This document shows positions 40,275-50,009 of a stretch of 64,000 nucleotides of DNA, one piece after another. How positions within the stretch are numbered: the first letter of the stretch is position 1; each line of letters opens with the position of its first letter. A program made the translations under genes and the position numbers. The DNA comes from CAKSHC01 sp045594545. GTDB lineage: Bacteria > Bacillota > Clostridia > Oscillospirales > UMGS1783. The stretch is taken from positions 1 through 64,000 of the forward strand of contig JAZNYQ010000094.1 in NCBI GenBank assembly GCA_045594545.1, given 5' to 3'. A model generated the notes under the pieces. It worked only from the letters and a program-made list of their open reading frames with translations, did not search any database and was not told the origin of the DNA.

Positions 40275-41633
40275 TTATTCCTCGGTCTTCTCTTCGGCCT
40301 TCTTTGTTGTCTTTTTCGCCGTAGTCTTCTTGGGTGCCGCTTTCTTTTCCTTCTTCACGGTAACCTTGGCATTGGCAACCACAAATTTCAAAGCCTTGTC
40401 AACCGCAATATCCTGCGTCATCTGCTCAGCAGGCAGGAAAGCCTTCACCTGATCCAGTTCAATGCCGTACTGCTCGGATACACGCTTGTACTCAGCTTCC
40501 AGCTCCTCTTCCGAAACCACAACGCTCTCAGCCTTAACGATCTCTTCCAGAGCCAAACGGGCACGAACCGTCTTGTCGGCACGATCCTTGAAGGAAGCAC
40601 GGAAGTCTTCCATCTTCATGCCGGTATATTTCAGATAGGTCTGAATATCCAAGCCCTGCTGACGCATGTTCTGATCATACTCGTTGATCATGGTATCGAT
40701 CTGCTGCTCTACCATGGCATCGGGCACTTCCGCCGTCATACCTTCGACGATCTTTTCCATAATGGCCTGCTCAACCGCACGGTCAGCCTGCGCATCCATG
40801 TACTCGGTCATCTTCTTCTTCATGTCAGCCTTGTAATCGGCCAGCGTGTCAAACTCGCTGACATCCTTGGCAAATTCATCATCCAGCTCAGGCAACTCTT
40901 CAAACTTGATCTCATGGATCACGCACTTAAACTCGGCAGCCTTGCCGGCCAAAGACTTCTCATGATACTCCTCGGGGAATGTCACGCTGACAACAACATC
41001 TTCATCGATATTCTTGCCAACCAACTGCTCCTCAAAACCGGGGATAAAGGAACCGGAACCCAGTACCAGGCTATGATTCTCCGCCTTGCCGCCGTCAAAA
41101 GCAACGCCGTCAACCGAACCGTCAAAGTCCAGCACCACGGTATCGCCCATCTGAGCCGCACGGTCGGTCACGTCAACGGTGCGGGCATGCGCCTTGCGTA
41201 CATGCTCGAGTTCCTGCTCGATCTGAGCATCCTCAACCTTAACTTCCATCTTCTCAGCCTCAATGCCCTTGTACTCGCCCAGAGTCACTTCCGGACGAAC
41301 GGGAACCTTGGCCACCAGAACATAGCCCTTGTCGTCAACGCTCTTGATGTCGATCTCACCGGGAGCCACAACATCCAATCCGGCCTCTTCGACAGCCTTG
41401 TCGTAGGCTTCACCATAGGTCTTATTGATAGCCTTCTCATAGAACATGCCCTTGCCGTACATCTTCTCTACGATGTTGCGGGGAGCTTTGCCCTTACGGA
41501 AGCCCTTAATGGCAATATTGGGAGCCGCCTCGGCATAGGCCTCGTCTACCGCCTTGGTAAACGCTTTGCCGGTAACGGCAATTTCCAGCTCGACTACACT
41601 CTTTTCCAGTTTCTTTACGCTGTTGATCTTCAT
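40275..41633 (-). CDS. tig: Trigger factor
   Basis: A 452-residue ribosome-bound chaperone. The ribosome-binding motif GFRKGKAPRNIVEK (about 44-57) is exact. A PPIase domain (GDTVVLDFDGSVDGVAFDGG, about 157-245) and the helical C-terminal domain follow. The last 30 residues are lysine-rich (KKEKKAAPKKTTAKKTTKK), an extension seen in some Clostridia. It folds nascent chains at the tunnel exit. First gene of tig-clpP-clpX, with its own promoter. Confidence 0.96.
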   Translation of the reverse strand: MKINSVKKLEKSVVELEIAVTGKAFTKAVDEAYAEAAPNIAIKGFRKGKAPRNIVEKMYGKGMFYEKAINKTYGEAYDKAVEEAGLDVVAPGEIDIKSVDDKGYVLVAKVPVRPEVTLGEYKGIEAEKMEVKVEDAQIEQELEHVRKAHARTVDVTDRAAQMGDTVVLDFDGSVDGVAFDGGKAENHSLVLGSGSFIPGFEEQLVGKNIDEDVVVSVTFPEEYHEKSLAGKAAEFKCVIHEIKFEELPELDDEFAKDVSEFDTLADYKADMKKKMTEYMDAQADRAVEQAIMEKIVEGMTAEVPDAMVEQQIDTMINEYDQNMRQQGLDIQTYLKYTGMKMEDFRASFKDRADKTVRARLALEEIVKAESVVVSEEELEAEYKRVSEQYGIELDQVKAFLPAEQMTQDIAVDKALKFVVANAKVTVKKEKKAAPKKTTAKKTTKKAEEKTEE

Positions 41634-41671
41634 GAGTTATTTCCTCCGAAATTTTCTTTAATCAATTGTAC

Positions 41672-41700
41672 ATTTTAACATAGTTGGAAAATAAATTCAA
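41672..41700 (-). promoter_or_regulatory. Promoter of tig-clpPX
   Basis: Minus strand TTGAAT (41695-41700), 17 bases, TAAAAT (41672-41677), about 40 bases before the tig start. Confidence 0.72.
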
Positions 41701-41714
41701 TATAAAATTATGAA

Positions 41715-42863
41715 TTATTCTTCCAAAAAGTCCTTTAATCGCTTACTGCGCGACGGATGTCTGAGTTTACGCAACGCTTTCGCCTCGATCTGACGGATAC
41801 GCTCACGGGTAACGTTGAAATCCCGTCCCACTTCCTCCAGTGTGCGCATACGCCCGTCTTCCAAACCAAAACGCATCTTGAGTACCTTCGCCTCACGCTC
41901 AGTCAAGGTCTTGAGCACGTCTTCCAGCTCCTCCTTGAGCATCACTTGAGAAGCCGCATCCGACGGCGCCGTAATATCTTCATCGGGGATAAAGTCACCC
42001 AAATGACTGTCTACCACCTCACCGATCGGCGTTTCCAGAGGAATCGGTTCCTGGGCAATTTTGAGCACTTCCCGAATCTTTTCAACACTCATGCCCATCT
42101 CCTGTGCCACCTCTTCGGGCTTGGGCTGACGGCCCAACTCCTGCAGCAACTGGCGCTCCACACGCATGACTTTGTTAATGGTTTCTACCATGTGTACGGG
42201 AATACGAATGGTGCGGGCCTGATCGGCAATGGCACGGGTGATCGCCTGACGGATCCACCATGTCGCATAGGTCGAGAACTTGTAGCCCTTGGAATAGTCA
42301 AACTTCTCAACCGCCTTGCTCAGCCCCATATTACCCTCTTGAATCAAGTCCAAGAACATCATGCCGCGTCCCGCATACCGCTTGGCAATGCTGACAACAA
42401 GGCGCAGGTTGGCCTCGGACAACTTGGCGCGAGCCTCCTCATCCCCTTCTGCCATGCGCTTAGCCAACGCCTGTTCTTCCTCATTGGAAAGAAGCGGCAC
42501 ACGCCCGATCTCTTTGAGATAAATCTTGACCGGATCATCTACCGAGATCCCTTCATTGGAAAGTACTTCTTCAAGATTGTTGCTCTTGAGGATCTCACTG
42601 TTATCCTCTTCCTCTTCCAACAACTCTTCATCGGGAATCTCATCAAAGGTCTTGTCCACGATCTCAATCTGCATACTCTCTAAGGATTCCACGATCTTCT
42701 CAAATTGATCCTGCGTCAACTGAATCTCGCCAAAAGCTTCGTGAATTTCCTTCTGAGAAAGCATGCCCTTGGCACGACCTTCTTCAATCAGATTTTTTAA
42801 GATTTGTTTTTTGTCCGGCTTTTCACCGTTTACACCGCTGTTGATTACTTCTTCATTCGGCAT
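41715..42863 (-). CDS. rpoD: Primary sigma factor (sigma-70 group 1)
   Basis: A 382-residue vegetative sigma factor. Region 1.1 (KQILKNLIEEGRAKGMLSQKE) is present, region 2 holds SIAKRYAGRGMMFLDLIQEGNMGL and FSTYATWWIRQAITRAIADQ, region 3 follows, and region 4 ends with LEEVGRDFNVTRERIRQIEAKALRKLRHPSRS. It directs RNA polymerase to the TTGACA/TATAAT promoters seen across the window. It follows dnaG by five bases, the conserved Firmicute dnaG-rpoD arrangement. Confidence 0.97.
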   Translation of the reverse strand: MPNEEVINSGVNGEKPDKKQILKNLIEEGRAKGMLSQKEIHEAFGEIQLTQDQFEKIVESLESMQIEIVDKTFDEIPDEELLEEEEDNSEILKSNNLEEVLSNEGISVDDPVKIYLKEIGRVPLLSNEEEQALAKRMAEGDEEARAKLSEANLRLVVSIAKRYAGRGMMFLDLIQEGNMGLSKAVEKFDYSKGYKFSTYATWWIRQAITRAIADQARTIRIPVHMVETINKVMRVERQLLQELGRQPKPEEVAQEMGMSVEKIREVLKIAQEPIPLETPIGEVVDSHLGDFIPDEDITAPSDAASQVMLKEELEDVLKTLTEREAKVLKMRFGLEDGRMRTLEEVGRDFNVTRERIRQIEAKALRKLRHPSRSKRLKDFLEE

Positions 42864-42868
42864 AACGA

Positions 42869-44629
42869 TTACTCCTTTCTTTTTTGACCCTTTTTATTTA
42901 ACTCTAAAAATCGGCGTATCGTCTCCGGATCTTCTCCGGTCATATCGCCGCCCGTTGTCTGTAATACCCGCGCGTAATCACACGCCTGCCTAAGCTCATT
43001 ATCGGCAGCTACTGCCATTACCGTGTACTGCGTCAGCCTTGCCACCTCCTCGGTGGTTAAATGCCCCGCCAACGTCGTAATCGAAACCGTTCCCTCTTCC
43101 TCAATCTGTTGCCGCATCAAGCGGAAAATATTGCGGTTAAAGGCCGTAACAAAATGCTCCTCGGTAATGGGCGGATCTAACTTCTTATAATAATCGGGAT
43201 GTTTAAGCAGTACCGCAATCAACCCTTCCTCGGCTCTTGCCGCCTTAAGATTGACGCTCTTTTCAGGGTTAATGCGATCCCGCACCCCCGCCATCTTGTC
43301 CATTTCTTCCCGCATCTGTTTCTTCTTGGCCGCCGCTTCCCGATTCTCGGAAATATGCTTGATCTCAGCACGAATGAATTCGGCTGAAATCTCGGTCTCC
43401 TGCGCCACACGGGAAATATACACCTCCCGCTCCACAGGACTGCGTACGCCCGCCAGAATCGACGATGCCTTTTTTAAATACTCACTCTTATCTTCCGGAA
43501 TGGAAAAATCAAAATTCCTCCGCTCCTTGGCCAATAGGTAGGAAATCTGACTGCCCGATCCATCCAGCAACCGCGCAAACTTCTGCGCACCGTATTTCTG
43601 AATGTATTCATCCGGATCCTTGGCGCCCGTTACCGTTAGGATACGCACCTTAATGCCCGTCTCCTCAAAATAACGGATGGCCTTATTCATGGCCGTCTGT
43701 CCGGCTTCATCCGAGTCTAAGCAAAGAATGATCTCCTTGGCATACCGTGCCGCCAACCGTGCGTGCTCAGCAGTTACCGCCGTACCTAAGGGAGCCACGG
43801 CAAAGGGAAATCCCGCCTGATGCAGGCTGATAACGTCCATATACCCCTCACACAACAGCAAGCGCTCACCGGGGGCATTTTTCGCATAATTTAAGGCAAA
43901 CAATACCTGACTCTTCTTAAATACCGGCGTATCGGGCGAGTTTAAGTATTTCGCTCCGCCGCCGCTTTCTAAAATACGCCCGCCAAAGGCAATGACGTTT
44001 CCCGTCGTGTCAATAATGGGAAAGATCACACGGTTACGGAATCGGACGTAATATCCGCCCGTTTTCCCGCGTAAAGCCAACCCCGCCGTTTCCATCTGCT
44101 CCTTGGTAAATCCCTTGGCTGTCAGATGACGAATCATATCATCCCAACTGTCGGGCGCATAGCCCAGCCCGAATCGGGTAATGGTCGATGGCGTCAGTTT
44201 TCGCGCGGCAAAGTATTCCATACCTTTTTTGCCGATCTCGCTTTTCAGATTCCGGTGGAAGTGCCGAGCCGCCTCTTTGTTGATGGCCAGCGTCACCGCC
44301 CGACGTTGACGGTACTCGCCCGCCCCTTCCCGTTCGGGCACCTGCATCCCGTAGCGGTCAGCCAAAAAATGAACCGCATCCATGTAATCCAACTTCTCAA
44401 TGTTGCGGATAAAAGTGATCACATCTCCGCCGTTCCCGCAACCAAAACAGTAATAGGATTGCGAATCCACATACACCGTAAAGGAACCCGTCTTTTCACT
44501 ATGGAACGGGCAAAGCCCCACAAAACGGTTACCGGCACGGCGCAACGTCACATATTGCGACACGACATCTTCAATCGTGGCGCGGCTTTTCAGTTGTTCA
44601 ATAAACAGATCAAAATCCGCTCGTGCCAT
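42869..44629 (-). CDS. dnaG: DNA primase
   Basis: A 586-residue primase that makes RNA primers at the fork. The N-terminal zinc ribbon uses C40, H43, C61 and C64. The TOPRIM core has LLCEGYMDVISLHQAGF and LCLDSDEAGQTAM, with the catalytic acidic residues. The C-terminal helicase-binding region is variable as usual. It lies between the dGTPase-like gene (15-base gap) and rpoD (5-base gap). Confidence 0.97.
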   Translation of the reverse strand: MARADFDLFIEQLKSRATIEDVVSQYVTLRRAGNRFVGLCPFHSEKTGSFTVYVDSQSYYCFGCGNGGDVITFIRNIEKLDYMDAVHFLADRYGMQVPEREGAGEYRQRRAVTLAINKEAARHFHRNLKSEIGKKGMEYFAARKLTPSTITRFGLGYAPDSWDDMIRHLTAKGFTKEQMETAGLALRGKTGGYYVRFRNRVIFPIIDTTGNVIAFGGRILESGGGAKYLNSPDTPVFKKSQVLFALNYAKNAPGERLLLCEGYMDVISLHQAGFPFAVAPLGTAVTAEHARLAARYAKEIILCLDSDEAGQTAMNKAIRYFEETGIKVRILTVTGAKDPDEYIQKYGAQKFARLLDGSGSQISYLLAKERRNFDFSIPEDKSEYLKKASSILAGVRSPVEREVYISRVAQETEISAEFIRAEIKHISENREAAAKKKQMREEMDKMAGVRDRINPEKSVNLKAARAEEGLIAVLLKHPDYYKKLDPPITEEHFVTAFNRNIFRLMRQQIEEEGTVSITTLAGHLTTEEVARLTQYTVMAVAADNELRQACDYARVLQTTGGDMTGEDPETIRRFLELNKKGQKRKE

Positions 44630-44644
44630 ATTCGTTCCTTTCTT

Positions 44645-45643
44645 TTATTTCATCCAGAAGGTAGGCAAATACAGTTCGCTGTACTTACTCACCGCATAGT
44701 TGTCCGTCATTCCCGAAATATAATCACAGGCGGCACGGGGTACCCCCTCCCGCTCAATGATCAATTGATATTCTTCCGGCATCTGTTCGGGATGCTCGGC
44801 AAAATGCCGATATAAACTCTTGACAATCTCTTCCGCTTTACACTCCTCGGTCTTCGCCGCCGACGAGATATAGACATTATCAAACATAAACCGCAATAAT
44901 GCGGCATGAGCATTTTTGACCGTTTTCTCCATTTCTATACGGTCACGCCCTCGGCTCTCCTCAACCACCGCCCGAATCATGGTATTCAGGCGCTGTCGGG
45001 AATTGCCGCCTAAGATCTCCGCAATCTCAAAGGGCACGTCGCCGTTTTCCAGCACACCGCCGCGAATGGCATCGTCAATATCGTGATTGGCATAGGCGAT
45101 CTTGTCGGCATATCGCACGATCTGCCCCTCTAAGGTCTGCGCCCACACATCACCCGAATGATGCCCGATCGCATCAATCGTCTGCTTTGTAAGATTGAGC
45201 CCTCGCCCCATCTTCTCCAAGCGGGTCACCACCCGCACACTCTGCTCATAATGATAAAAGCCAAACGGACAAACATCCGCCAACGCTCGCTCTCCCGCAT
45301 GGCCAAAGGGAGTGTGCCCCAAGTCATGCCCCAAAGCCGCCGCCTCCGCCAGATCTTCATTCAGGCTGAGTGCGCGCGCCATCGAACGGGCGATCTGCGC
45401 CACCTCTAAGGTGTGCGTCAAGCGTGTACGGTAATGATCCCCCTCGGGCGATAAAAAGACCTGAGTTTTGCGTTTTAACCGTCGAAAGGAGTTACAGTGC
45501 AGGATGCGGTCACGGTCACGCTGAAAGGCCGTACGCATATCACATTCGTCGTCCGCATGCTCTCTTGTCGCATCACCGGAAAAAGCGGCAAAGGGTGCCA
45601 AATATTCCTTTTCTCTTTGTTCCAGCATCTCACGAACCGTCAT
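44645..45643 (-). CDS. dgt: dGTPase-like HD-domain triphosphohydrolase
   Basis: A 332-residue HD-fold protein of the deoxyguanosinetriphosphate triphosphohydrolase family. Motifs are SFRRLKRKTQVFLSPEGDHYRTRLTHTLEV (first metal histidine), ALGHDLGHTPFGHAGE (HD pair and second histidine site) and YADKIAYANHDIDDAIR (final aspartate). Members split dNTPs to nucleoside and triphosphate. Together with dnaG and rpoD it forms a conserved Clostridial trio. It starts behind GGGAG. Confidence 0.92.
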   Translation of the reverse strand: MTVREMLEQREKEYLAPFAAFSGDATREHADDECDMRTAFQRDRDRILHCNSFRRLKRKTQVFLSPEGDHYRTRLTHTLEVAQIARSMARALSLNEDLAEAAALGHDLGHTPFGHAGERALADVCPFGFYHYEQSVRVVTRLEKMGRGLNLTKQTIDAIGHHSGDVWAQTLEGQIVRYADKIAYANHDIDDAIRGGVLENGDVPFEIAEILGGNSRQRLNTMIRAVVEESRGRDRIEMEKTVKNAHAALLRFMFDNVYISSAAKTEECKAEEIVKSLYRHFAEHPEQMPEEYQLIIEREGVPRAACDYISGMTDNYAVSKYSELYLPTFWMK

Positions 45644-45697
45644 TGCCTCACTCCCTTTCTATATAGTAATACGCACAAAAACCCAAAAACCCTTTTT

Positions 45698-46321
45698 TTA
45701 TTTCAAAAAACCGATAAATTTTTCTCCACTCTCTATGCAGGTCGCCACTCCGGCGCTTATCTCCTGCACACAAGCCGTCAATGCCGGAACCATATCAGGT
45801 GCACAGGATACGGTAAAGGACACGTCCGCCCCAAACTGCGCATCGGAAATCGTGCCCCCTCTTGCCGTCAGGGCCGCACAGAGCCGATCATAGGTCGCAT
45901 ACGGACATTCAACGGTTAACAATTTACACATCCGCATCTCTAAAATACCGGCCGCATCCACCGCAATCTTAGCCGCCTTGGCATAGGCGCGGGTGAGCCC
46001 CCCTGCCCCCAGCAGAATCCCGCCGAAATAACGGGTGGCTACTACGCAAATGTCAGTCAATTCCTCACGGCGTAACACGCCAAGCATGGGCTGACCGCCC
46101 GTACCCGAAGGCTCGCCCGCATCCGAATAGCGCATGGTGTTGTCTTTGCGCAGAATATAGGCGTATACGTGATGCCGCGCCTGCGGATGTTGCGCCTTGA
46201 TCTCATTGATAAAGGCAATCGCTTCCTCTTCGGTCGTCACCGGCCGCAAGGATCCGATAAATTTTGATTTTTTCTCAATAAAGAAATCTTCCGCCGCCTT
46301 GGCCGCCGTCAAATAATTCAT
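45698..46321 (-). CDS. YigZ/IMPACT-family protein
   Basis: A 207-residue protein. The N-terminal IMPACT fold has KKSKFIGSLRPV, ARHHVYAYIL, SDAGEPSGTGGQPML and ATRYFGGILLGAGGLTRAY. A short ferredoxin-like C-terminal domain follows. The family includes E. coli YigZ and eukaryotic IMPACT, linked to translation control, but bacterial function is not established. The start overlaps the pepT stop by four bases (ATGA). A 54-base T-rich gap follows before the dGTPase-like gene. Confidence 0.92.
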   Translation of the reverse strand: MNYLTAAKAAEDFFIEKKSKFIGSLRPVTTEEEAIAFINEIKAQHPQARHHVYAYILRKDNTMRYSDAGEPSGTGGQPMLGVLRREELTDICVVATRYFGGILLGAGGLTRAYAKAAKIAVDAAGILEMRMCKLLTVECPYATYDRLCAALTARGGTISDAQFGADVSFTVSCAPDMVPALTACVQEISAGVATCIESGEKFIGFLK

Positions 46322-47520
46322 GCCTTAAGCAACTCCAAGAGAACTTCCACCATCTTCTCCAATGAGCGCACCGGAATAAATTCATGGATGCTGTGGAAGT
46401 TGGCACCGCCCGTACTCAGATTCGGACAAGGCAAACCCTCATAGGACAGCCGAGCCCCGTCGGTACCACCGCGAATGGCAATGATTTGCGGATCAACCCC
46501 AACCGCCAGCATGGCCGCCTTGGCGTTGTCGATCAATTCCATGTGAGGCAGGATCATTTCTTTCATATTGTAATAACTGTCTTTCATGTCCAGTGCAAAA
46601 GAGCATTCGCCCCACACACCGTTTAAGTAGTCTACCAGATTGGTCACAAACTGCTTGCGGGCTTCAAAATTCTCACGGTCATGATCCCGAATGATCATGT
46701 GCACCACCGCCTGCGATTCGTCGCCCTCAATCCCATTCACATGGTAGAAGCCTTCATACCCCTCGGTGTGAGATGGGGTTTCATGAGCCGGCAACATCGA
46801 GATAAATTGGTTAGCCATCAATACTGCATTTTTCATTTTGTTCTTGGCCGAACCGGGGTGAATATTCACGCCGTGCACCGTCAGCTTTACACCGGCGCCG
46901 TTGAAGTTCTCATACTCGATTTCGCCCAGTTCTCCGCCGTCCACCGTATAGGCTACCTTGGCGGGAAAAAGCGAAAAATCAAAGTGATCGGCGCCCCGTC
47001 CGATCTCCTCATCAAAAATAATGCAAACGGCTACCCCGCGGTGCTTGACCTCGGGATGCGCCACCAAATATTCAATCGCCGCAAAGATCTCAGCCACGCC
47101 CGCTTTATCATCAGCCCCCAGCAAGGTACTGCCGTCGGTCACGATCAGATCCTGTCCGACATAGCGAGCCAGATTGGGGAATTCCTTTTCCCGAATGGTC
47201 GCCCCGTGCCCCAATTCGATATCGCCGCCGTTATAGGTAACGATGCGGGGACGAACATCCTTACCCGACACATCGGGCGAGGTATCCATGTGTGCAATTA
47301 GCCCTAAATCGGGCAAATTGCCCCCGTTTGAGGGCGGTAAATAGCCATAAACGTAGCCAAAATCGTCCATTTTTGCGTTTTTTAGCCCCATTTTTTGCAG
47401 GTTTTGAGCCAAAAAAGCGCCCAAAATCTTCTGTTTTTCGGTAGAAGGAACGCTTTCTGAGTTCTCATCCGACCGGGTATCGTATGCCACAAAGGACAAA
47501 AAATGATCCAATACGCTCAT
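46318..47520 (-). CDS. pepT: Peptidase T (tripeptidase)
   Basis: A 400-residue M20 zinc aminopeptidase that removes the N-terminal residue of tripeptides. The metal site includes GLIAHMDTSPDVSG (His, Asp), GADDKAGVAEIFAAIEYL, DEEIGRGADHFD with the catalytic glutamate, and a final HSIHEFIPV histidine. TDGARLSYEGLPCPNLSTGG is a PepT hallmark. The start at 47520 has AAGGAG; a frame to 47541 lacks a better site. It is the third of three peptidases in tandem. Confidence 0.94.
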   Translation of the reverse strand: MSVLDHFLSFVAYDTRSDENSESVPSTEKQKILGAFLAQNLQKMGLKNAKMDDFGYVYGYLPPSNGGNLPDLGLIAHMDTSPDVSGKDVRPRIVTYNGGDIELGHGATIREKEFPNLARYVGQDLIVTDGSTLLGADDKAGVAEIFAAIEYLVAHPEVKHRGVAVCIIFDEEIGRGADHFDFSLFPAKVAYTVDGGELGEIEYENFNGAGVKLTVHGVNIHPGSAKNKMKNAVLMANQFISMLPAHETPSHTEGYEGFYHVNGIEGDESQAVVHMIIRDHDRENFEARKQFVTNLVDYLNGVWGECSFALDMKDSYYNMKEMILPHMELIDNAKAAMLAVGVDPQIIAIRGGTDGARLSYEGLPCPNLSTGGANFHSIHEFIPVRSLEKMVEVLLELLKA

Positions 47521-47530
47521 ACCGTTCTCC

Positions 47531-48601
47531 TTATAAAACAATCAGATCTTTTCGGCTTTGGGTGAGGTTGAGGCAACCGTCCTCGGTGACATACACCATA
47601 TCCTCAATGCGCACACCGAACTTGTTTTCCAGATAGATGCCGGGCTCAACCGTCATGATCGTGCCCGCTTTGAGCACCGTTTCGCAACGGGTATTAAAGG
47701 CCGGATTCTCATGAATTTCAATACCTACGCTGTGCCCAAGTCCGTGACCGAAGCACCCCTCATAACCGGCATGATAAATGATATCGCGGGCTACCTTGTC
47801 CACGTCCTTGCAGACCATGCCCGAACGAATGACATCCAGCGCCGCCTGCTGAGCCTTAAGCACCGTTTCATACACCTGCTTTTGCTCCTCGCTCACCTGT
47901 CCGACAGCCACGGTACGGGTCATGTCCGAACGGTATCCCTCAACCACGGCGCCAAAGTCCATGGTTAGAAAATCGCCGGAATCAATCAATTTATAGGTGG
48001 GCACGCCGTGAGGCAGGGACGAATTTTTGCCCGAAACCACGATAAAATCAAAGGAAACGCCCTCACTGCCGAGTTTGCGCATGAAAAATTCCATATCCAG
48101 CATGATGTCTTTTTCGCTGCGCCCGACCTGAATACGGTCAAGAATATAGGTAAAGGTATCGTCGGTCAATTTCTGCGCCTTTTGAATGAGCGCTAACTCC
48201 TCATGGGTCTTGACCGCGCGCATCTCTTCAATGAGTTTATCCATTTTGTCATCCTGCAACACTTCAACATCGGCAAAGGCATCCATATAGCCTTTCATGG
48301 CCGAAACCGAGGCAGAGTAGGTTTCGATATACAACGCCTTTACACCGTGTTTGGTCAAAAGATCGCGAATCTCGTCATTGGTGCGGTTGGAAAGCAAGAC
48401 CTCACAAGAGGTAACCACACTTTTTGCCTTCTCCACATAGCGGAAGTCGATCAAAAAGTAGGCTTGATCTTTGGTTACCAGCACCGAACCGGCGCTTGAC
48501 TCAAAACAGGTGAGATAAAAACGGTTAGCCCCCGAAGTAACCAGTAAAGCCTCACTACTTTGCAGGTTATTTTGTATGGTTTCAATTCTTTTCTCAATCA
48601 T
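47531..48601 (-). CDS. M24-family Xaa-Pro aminopeptidase
   Basis: A 356-residue creatinase-fold peptidase. An N-terminal domain (1-130) precedes the pita-bread domain with metal ligands in TMDFGAVVEGYRSDMTRTVAVG (two aspartates), GHGLGHSVGIEIHE (histidine), TVEPGIYL and VRIEDMVYV (glutamates). It releases the N-terminal residue next to proline. The start at 48601 has AAGGAG eight bases away and comes two bases after the pepD stop. Middle gene of the pepD-pepP-pepT set. Confidence 0.93.
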   Translation of the reverse strand: MIEKRIETIQNNLQSSEALLVTSGANRFYLTCFESSAGSVLVTKDQAYFLIDFRYVEKAKSVVTSCEVLLSNRTNDEIRDLLTKHGVKALYIETYSASVSAMKGYMDAFADVEVLQDDKMDKLIEEMRAVKTHEELALIQKAQKLTDDTFTYILDRIQVGRSEKDIMLDMEFFMRKLGSEGVSFDFIVVSGKNSSLPHGVPTYKLIDSGDFLTMDFGAVVEGYRSDMTRTVAVGQVSEEQKQVYETVLKAQQAALDVIRSGMVCKDVDKVARDIIYHAGYEGCFGHGLGHSVGIEIHENPAFNTRCETVLKAGTIMTVEPGIYLENKFGVRIEDMVYVTEDGCLNLTQSRKDLIVL

Positions 48602-48603
48602 GA

Positions 48604-49998
48604 TCATAACTCCTTTAAGATTTGACACAGATAGTTGAAGGTACGAGAGGTAGAAGAAATGCTCAGGCGTTCGCGGGAGGTATGAATTTCTTCGATAGTC
48701 GGCCCAAAAGACACGGCATCCAGCCCCTCCATCTTCTCACAAAACAGACCGCATTCCAATCCGGCATGGATGGTTAGTACCTGCGGATCCTCTCCATACA
48801 TATCACGGTAGACCTTCACCATGGTATCTTGAAGCGGAGACTGCTTGCGATATTCCCAAGCCGGGTATTCACTCCCCTTTTGAGCATTTCCGCCGCAATC
48901 TTCAGCCAAGGCCATGACCGTATCACACAGCGCATCGCGCTTGGCATTGATGCCGCTTCGTACCGAAAAGCGCCCTTGCACCTTCCCATCATTCATAGAT
49001 AGGATTCCGAGATTCAATGAAGTTTCAACCAGCCCCTCCATGTCGGCACTCATGGCCGCTACGCCGCAAGGGACGGTAGATAAGAAACGAATGACTTCCT
49101 CAGCCCGATATCCGTTTTGACAGGTAACCTCTTTAACGGTGATATCAAAATCGGGGTCGTTTACATTGCAATTTTCTTTAACAAATTGCCGAGCGGCAGA
49201 TACGACATCAGCCTCGGTGACGATCACGGCACGGCAGGATCGGGTGATGGCGTTATCTTTGGTACCACCCTCGATCTCGCAAAGGGTAAGGTTTCCTAAC
49301 ACTTGCAGGAATTTGCCCATCATATTATTGGCGTTATACCGACCCGTACCGATCTCAACACCCGAATGACCGCCTCGCAGACCGCACACATCAACGGCAT
49401 AGCCTTTGCCCTTTCCGCTTTGTTCCTCAAGCGGGAAAGACACATCGACGCGGGCGCCGCCGGCGCAGCCGACGGTGAGGACACCCTCTTCTTCCGAGTC
49501 GATATTGAGTAATAGACGGCCGCGGATCTCAGAACAATCCAATCCGACAGCGCCATCCATACCCGTTTCTTCATCGGTGGTAAACAGGGCTTCGATGGCG
49601 GGGGCGGGCAATTCCTTATCCTCTAACACGGATAAGGCCATGGCAACGGCAATACCGTCGTCGCCGCCTAAGGTCGTTTGTTTGGCAGTAATCCAATCGC
49701 CCTCGACCTGCAGGCGCAGACCGTCTTTCATAAAGTCCAGATCACAGTCGGCATCCTTTTCGCAGACCATATCCAGATGCCCTTGAATGATAACCGTAGG
49801 GTGATCCTCATACCCCTTTGCGGCGGGTTTGCGGATGAGGACATTGTTCCATTCATCCTGTGTTACTTCCAGACCCAACTGCGTGGCAATTCCCACACAA
49901 TAGTCGCTGATGGCTTTGGTGTTACCCGAACCGTGCGGAATGGCACAGAGCTGTTCAAAATAATAAAAAACGCGATTAGGCTTGAGATGTTCTAACAT
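48604..49998 (-). CDS. pepD: Aminoacyl-histidine dipeptidase (PepD, M20 family)
   Basis: A 464-residue beta-Ala-His-type dipeptidase. It starts at 49998 behind GGAG. Motifs are PHGSGNTKAISDYC, IIQGHLDMVCEKD (metal His/Asp), TLGGDDGIAVAMAL, LFTTDEETGMDGAVGLD (catalytic Glu pair) and a late HAGLECGLF. The family hydrolyses unspecific dipeptides including carnosine-like ones. The DHHW gene ends 11 bases upstream, so transcription probably continues from the envelope cassette into the peptidases. Confidence 0.95.
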   Translation of the reverse strand: MLEHLKPNRVFYYFEQLCAIPHGSGNTKAISDYCVGIATQLGLEVTQDEWNNVLIRKPAAKGYEDHPTVIIQGHLDMVCEKDADCDLDFMKDGLRLQVEGDWITAKQTTLGGDDGIAVAMALSVLEDKELPAPAIEALFTTDEETGMDGAVGLDCSEIRGRLLLNIDSEEEGVLTVGCAGGARVDVSFPLEEQSGKGKGYAVDVCGLRGGHSGVEIGTGRYNANNMMGKFLQVLGNLTLCEIEGGTKDNAITRSCRAVIVTEADVVSAARQFVKENCNVNDPDFDITVKEVTCQNGYRAEEVIRFLSTVPCGVAAMSADMEGLVETSLNLGILSMNDGKVQGRFSVRSGINAKRDALCDTVMALAEDCGGNAQKGSEYPAWEYRKQSPLQDTMVKVYRDMYGEDPQVLTIHAGLECGLFCEKMEGLDAVSFGPTIEEIHTSRERLSISSTSRTFNYLCQILKEL

Positions 49999-50009
49999 AC
50001 AATTCTCCT

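Noticed and set aside
40263..42683. Plus-strand frames opposite trigger factor and rpoD
   Set aside because: Shadows of well-supported genes; rich in Leu/His from reverse-complement codons.
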